Under the pieces are notes generated by a model. That model ran no database searches. It was given only the letters and a program-made list of their open reading frames with translations, and had not been told where the DNA came from. Positions 63,596-64,000 of a stretch of 64,000 nt of DNA are shown one piece after another (the stretch's first letter is position 1; each line of letters starts with the position of its first letter). Position numbers and translations under genes: made by a program. Source of the stretch: Amaranthus tricolor (taxonomy: Eukaryota > Streptophyta > Magnoliopsida > Caryophyllales > Amaranthaceae); assembly GCF_026212465.1 (NCBI RefSeq), contig NC_080056.1, positions 8,747,517 to 8,811,516 on the forward strand, written 5' to 3'.

Positions 63596-64000
63596 GCTCT
63601 GTTCAATAGTAATAATTATAATACTTTTCTAACAACTTTATATCTTTAAACACTTAACATATACTACGTAATTTAATATTGAAGCTCTCAATTTTTCGAA
63701 ACCCTGTGTGGTCGAACATTTTGAACAGTAATTTGGGAACTGGGCCTTCTAAGGTTAGCCTTAGTCCCTCCATCAACCATGCTTCTAGGGTATGATCATA
63801 GAGCTCTCATTACCTTACAAGGATGCTAAAACCACTAAATTATAACATTATTAACCTTTATGTGGTATCTTGATAGATTTGTCTCATTATATATTTTCCA
63901 AATATAACGTTTTTAGAATTTTTAAAAACTCACAATTAAAATTTTTTGAATTTTATGTTTGCACTAGAATTTGCAATAAAATTGAATGAAAAGAACGAAT

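Overview
This is an AT-rich plant nuclear window from a eudicot. Genes have GT-AG introns, and the space between them is filled with transposable elements, MITEs and (AT)n microsatellites. Only two host genes can be supported: the flowering-time RNA-binding protein gene FCA (+ strand, entering from upstream of the window) and a group IIc WRKY transcription factor gene (- strand, complete). The sequence alone does not fix the species.

Layout. 1-18.8 kb: FCA, 17 exons in the window (exon 1 lies upstream), encoding two RRMs, a Pro/Gln-rich region and a WW domain. The gene is inflated by a 4.27-kb intron inside RRM1, which corresponds in position to Arabidopsis intron 3 (the site of autoregulatory premature polyadenylation), and by a 4.75-kb intron between exons of RRM2 that carries a 5'-truncated LINE and other repeats. 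Another intron holds an 829-bp long-inverted-repeat element with a perfect 10-bp target duplication. 19-30 kb: intergenic, with Stowaway-like MITEs, two oppositely oriented retroelement RNase-H-like remnants and a 1.7-kb terminal-inverted-repeat element. 30.3-34.9 kb: a complete 4,663-bp Ac/Ds-like hAT element with an exact 8-bp target duplication, dense ACCGACC subterminal repeats and no recognisable transposase. 36-41 kb: AT microsatellite, a hAT MITE and foldback MITEs. 41.9-44.6 kb: the WRKY gene with SINE-like insertions in both introns. 45-50 kb: more MITEs and a 0.95-kb foldback element. 50.3-55.3 kb: one CACTA (En/Spm) transposon inserted into the transposase gene of another, both with 3-bp target duplications. 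55-64 kb: LTR-like remnants, a 595-bp AT array, MITEs and small tandem duplications.

The two host genes are unrelated in function and are separated by about 23 kb of repeats. I found no undescribed multi-gene system. The most informative structures are the nested CACTA pair (removing the inner element and one TCT copy closes the outer TNP2 frame across the junction), the Ac-like hAT element with a possible captured transcription unit, and the FCA intron architecture with an in-frame alternative donor.
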